Part shown: one piece after another, positions 63,777 to 64,000 of the stretch
How positions within the stretch are numbered: position 1 is the stretch's first letter
How the letters are laid out: each line of letters opens with the position of its first letter
Assembly (NCBI GenBank): GCA_021463145.1
Contig: JAJTWZ010000001.1
Span: forward strand, 221,370 to 285,369
Direction: 5' to 3'
DNA length: 64,000 bases
DNA from: Blastocatellia bacterium
GTDB lineage: Bacteria; Acidobacteriota; Blastocatellia; UBA7656; JADIYM01
The notes under the pieces: generated by a model
What the model was told of the DNA's origin: nothing
The model's database searches: none
Seen by the model: the letters and a program-made list of their open reading frames with translations, nothing else
Position numbers and translations under genes: made by a program

Positions 63777-64000
63777 GCCCCCCGGCACTGAAGCCTCTCG
63801 CGTTTCGTGTCCCGCCGGACGCGCCACTGCACTCGTCACGGGTTGTTACGAAACACGGTCTTGCGTGTCAGGCGGCGTCCGGGAATTCTGACTCTTCCTC
63901 GATTGTCACGTTGACACCAAGTGCTGCGAGCTTGCGCACCAATCGCTCTCGCTCGCACCATTTTACGAGCGCCGGATCGGCTTGACCGCGAAGCGGTCAC
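63777..64000. other. right-edge non-coding or incomplete region
   Basis: No convincing complete gene is seen. On the minus strand a short frame (ending at a TGA near 63888) has protein-like sequence (LVRKLAALGVNVTIEEESEF), but a stop lies upstream within the window, and no start with a ribosome binding site is visible. It could be a small gene or a gene remnant. Confidence 0.3.

Noticed and set aside
63880..64000. Minus-strand short frame at the right edge
   Set aside because: Some protein-like sequence, but an in-frame stop lies just inside the window and no supported start is visible.
1..64000. Mobile elements, CRISPR arrays, prophage
   Set aside because: No transposase, integrase, phage gene or regular spaced repeats were seen on either strand.

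Overview
The window looks like chromosomal DNA from a GC-rich Gram-negative bacterium, most likely an acidobacterium. The main clue is a run of three exported VWFA-related proteins of the type common in Acidobacteriota. Supporting traits are an S46 peptidase, a WD40 Ser/Thr kinase, futalosine-pathway MqnA and many secreted beta-propeller or Ig-like proteins. This taxonomic call is inference; there is no rRNA gene here. I see no insertion sequence, phage, CRISPR array or origin. The only RNA gene I can support is a tRNA-Leu(CAG).

Layout: 1-5966 holds a DUF4388/roadblock operon (cut by the left edge), mqnA, a small acidic protein, a Spy-like LTxxQ protein and a PBP4-type DacB. Then come acnA (6098-8812), a small-ORF region with strong hairpins (9075-9637), an S46 peptidase and a cysteine dioxygenase. 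12689-16599 is a tight CNNM/CorC-era-prmA-rsmE operon. 16673-24987 is an eight-gene minus-strand directon (in transcription order murU-amgK-asnS-GTPase-DDAH-like-arginase-ddl-lipoprotein) that mixes peptidoglycan recycling and synthesis with arginine catabolism. 25170-30889 has a kinase-STAND-WD40 gene broken by a frameshift in a C6 run, followed by a GAF/sigma-54 activator. 31063-41283 is secreted proteins (Ig-like, YVTN propeller, metzincin) plus CYTH, SpoU methyltransferase, SRPBCC, RidA and a zinc ribbon protein. 41377-54871 holds a carboxypeptidase-regulatory-like protein, a response regulator-kinase fusion, an adenosine deaminase-like protein, PAP2, DUF4097, a subtilase, an Hsp70-like protein, the VWFA trio, pgeF and acpS.

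The most striking region is 55163-62775, a six-gene minus-strand operon for extracellular or trans-outer-membrane electron transfer. It encodes a DmsE/MtrA-type decaheme cytochrome, an MtrB-like porin, a tetraheme c7-type protein, two nonaheme-scale cytochromes and a nonaheme domain fused to a b-type membrane cytochrome: 40 CxxCH motifs plus one CX4CH. With menaquinone made through MqnA, this could form a complete route from the quinol pool across the outer membrane, with no separate surface cytochrome encoded in the window. A MerR-type regulator lies divergently upstream.

A second theme is promoter architecture. At least nine genes have a TACACT/TATACT-like -10 only 7-11 nt before the start codon, often with a TTGAC(A/C/G) -35. 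This implies leaderless or near-leaderless mRNAs and helps fix several start codons.
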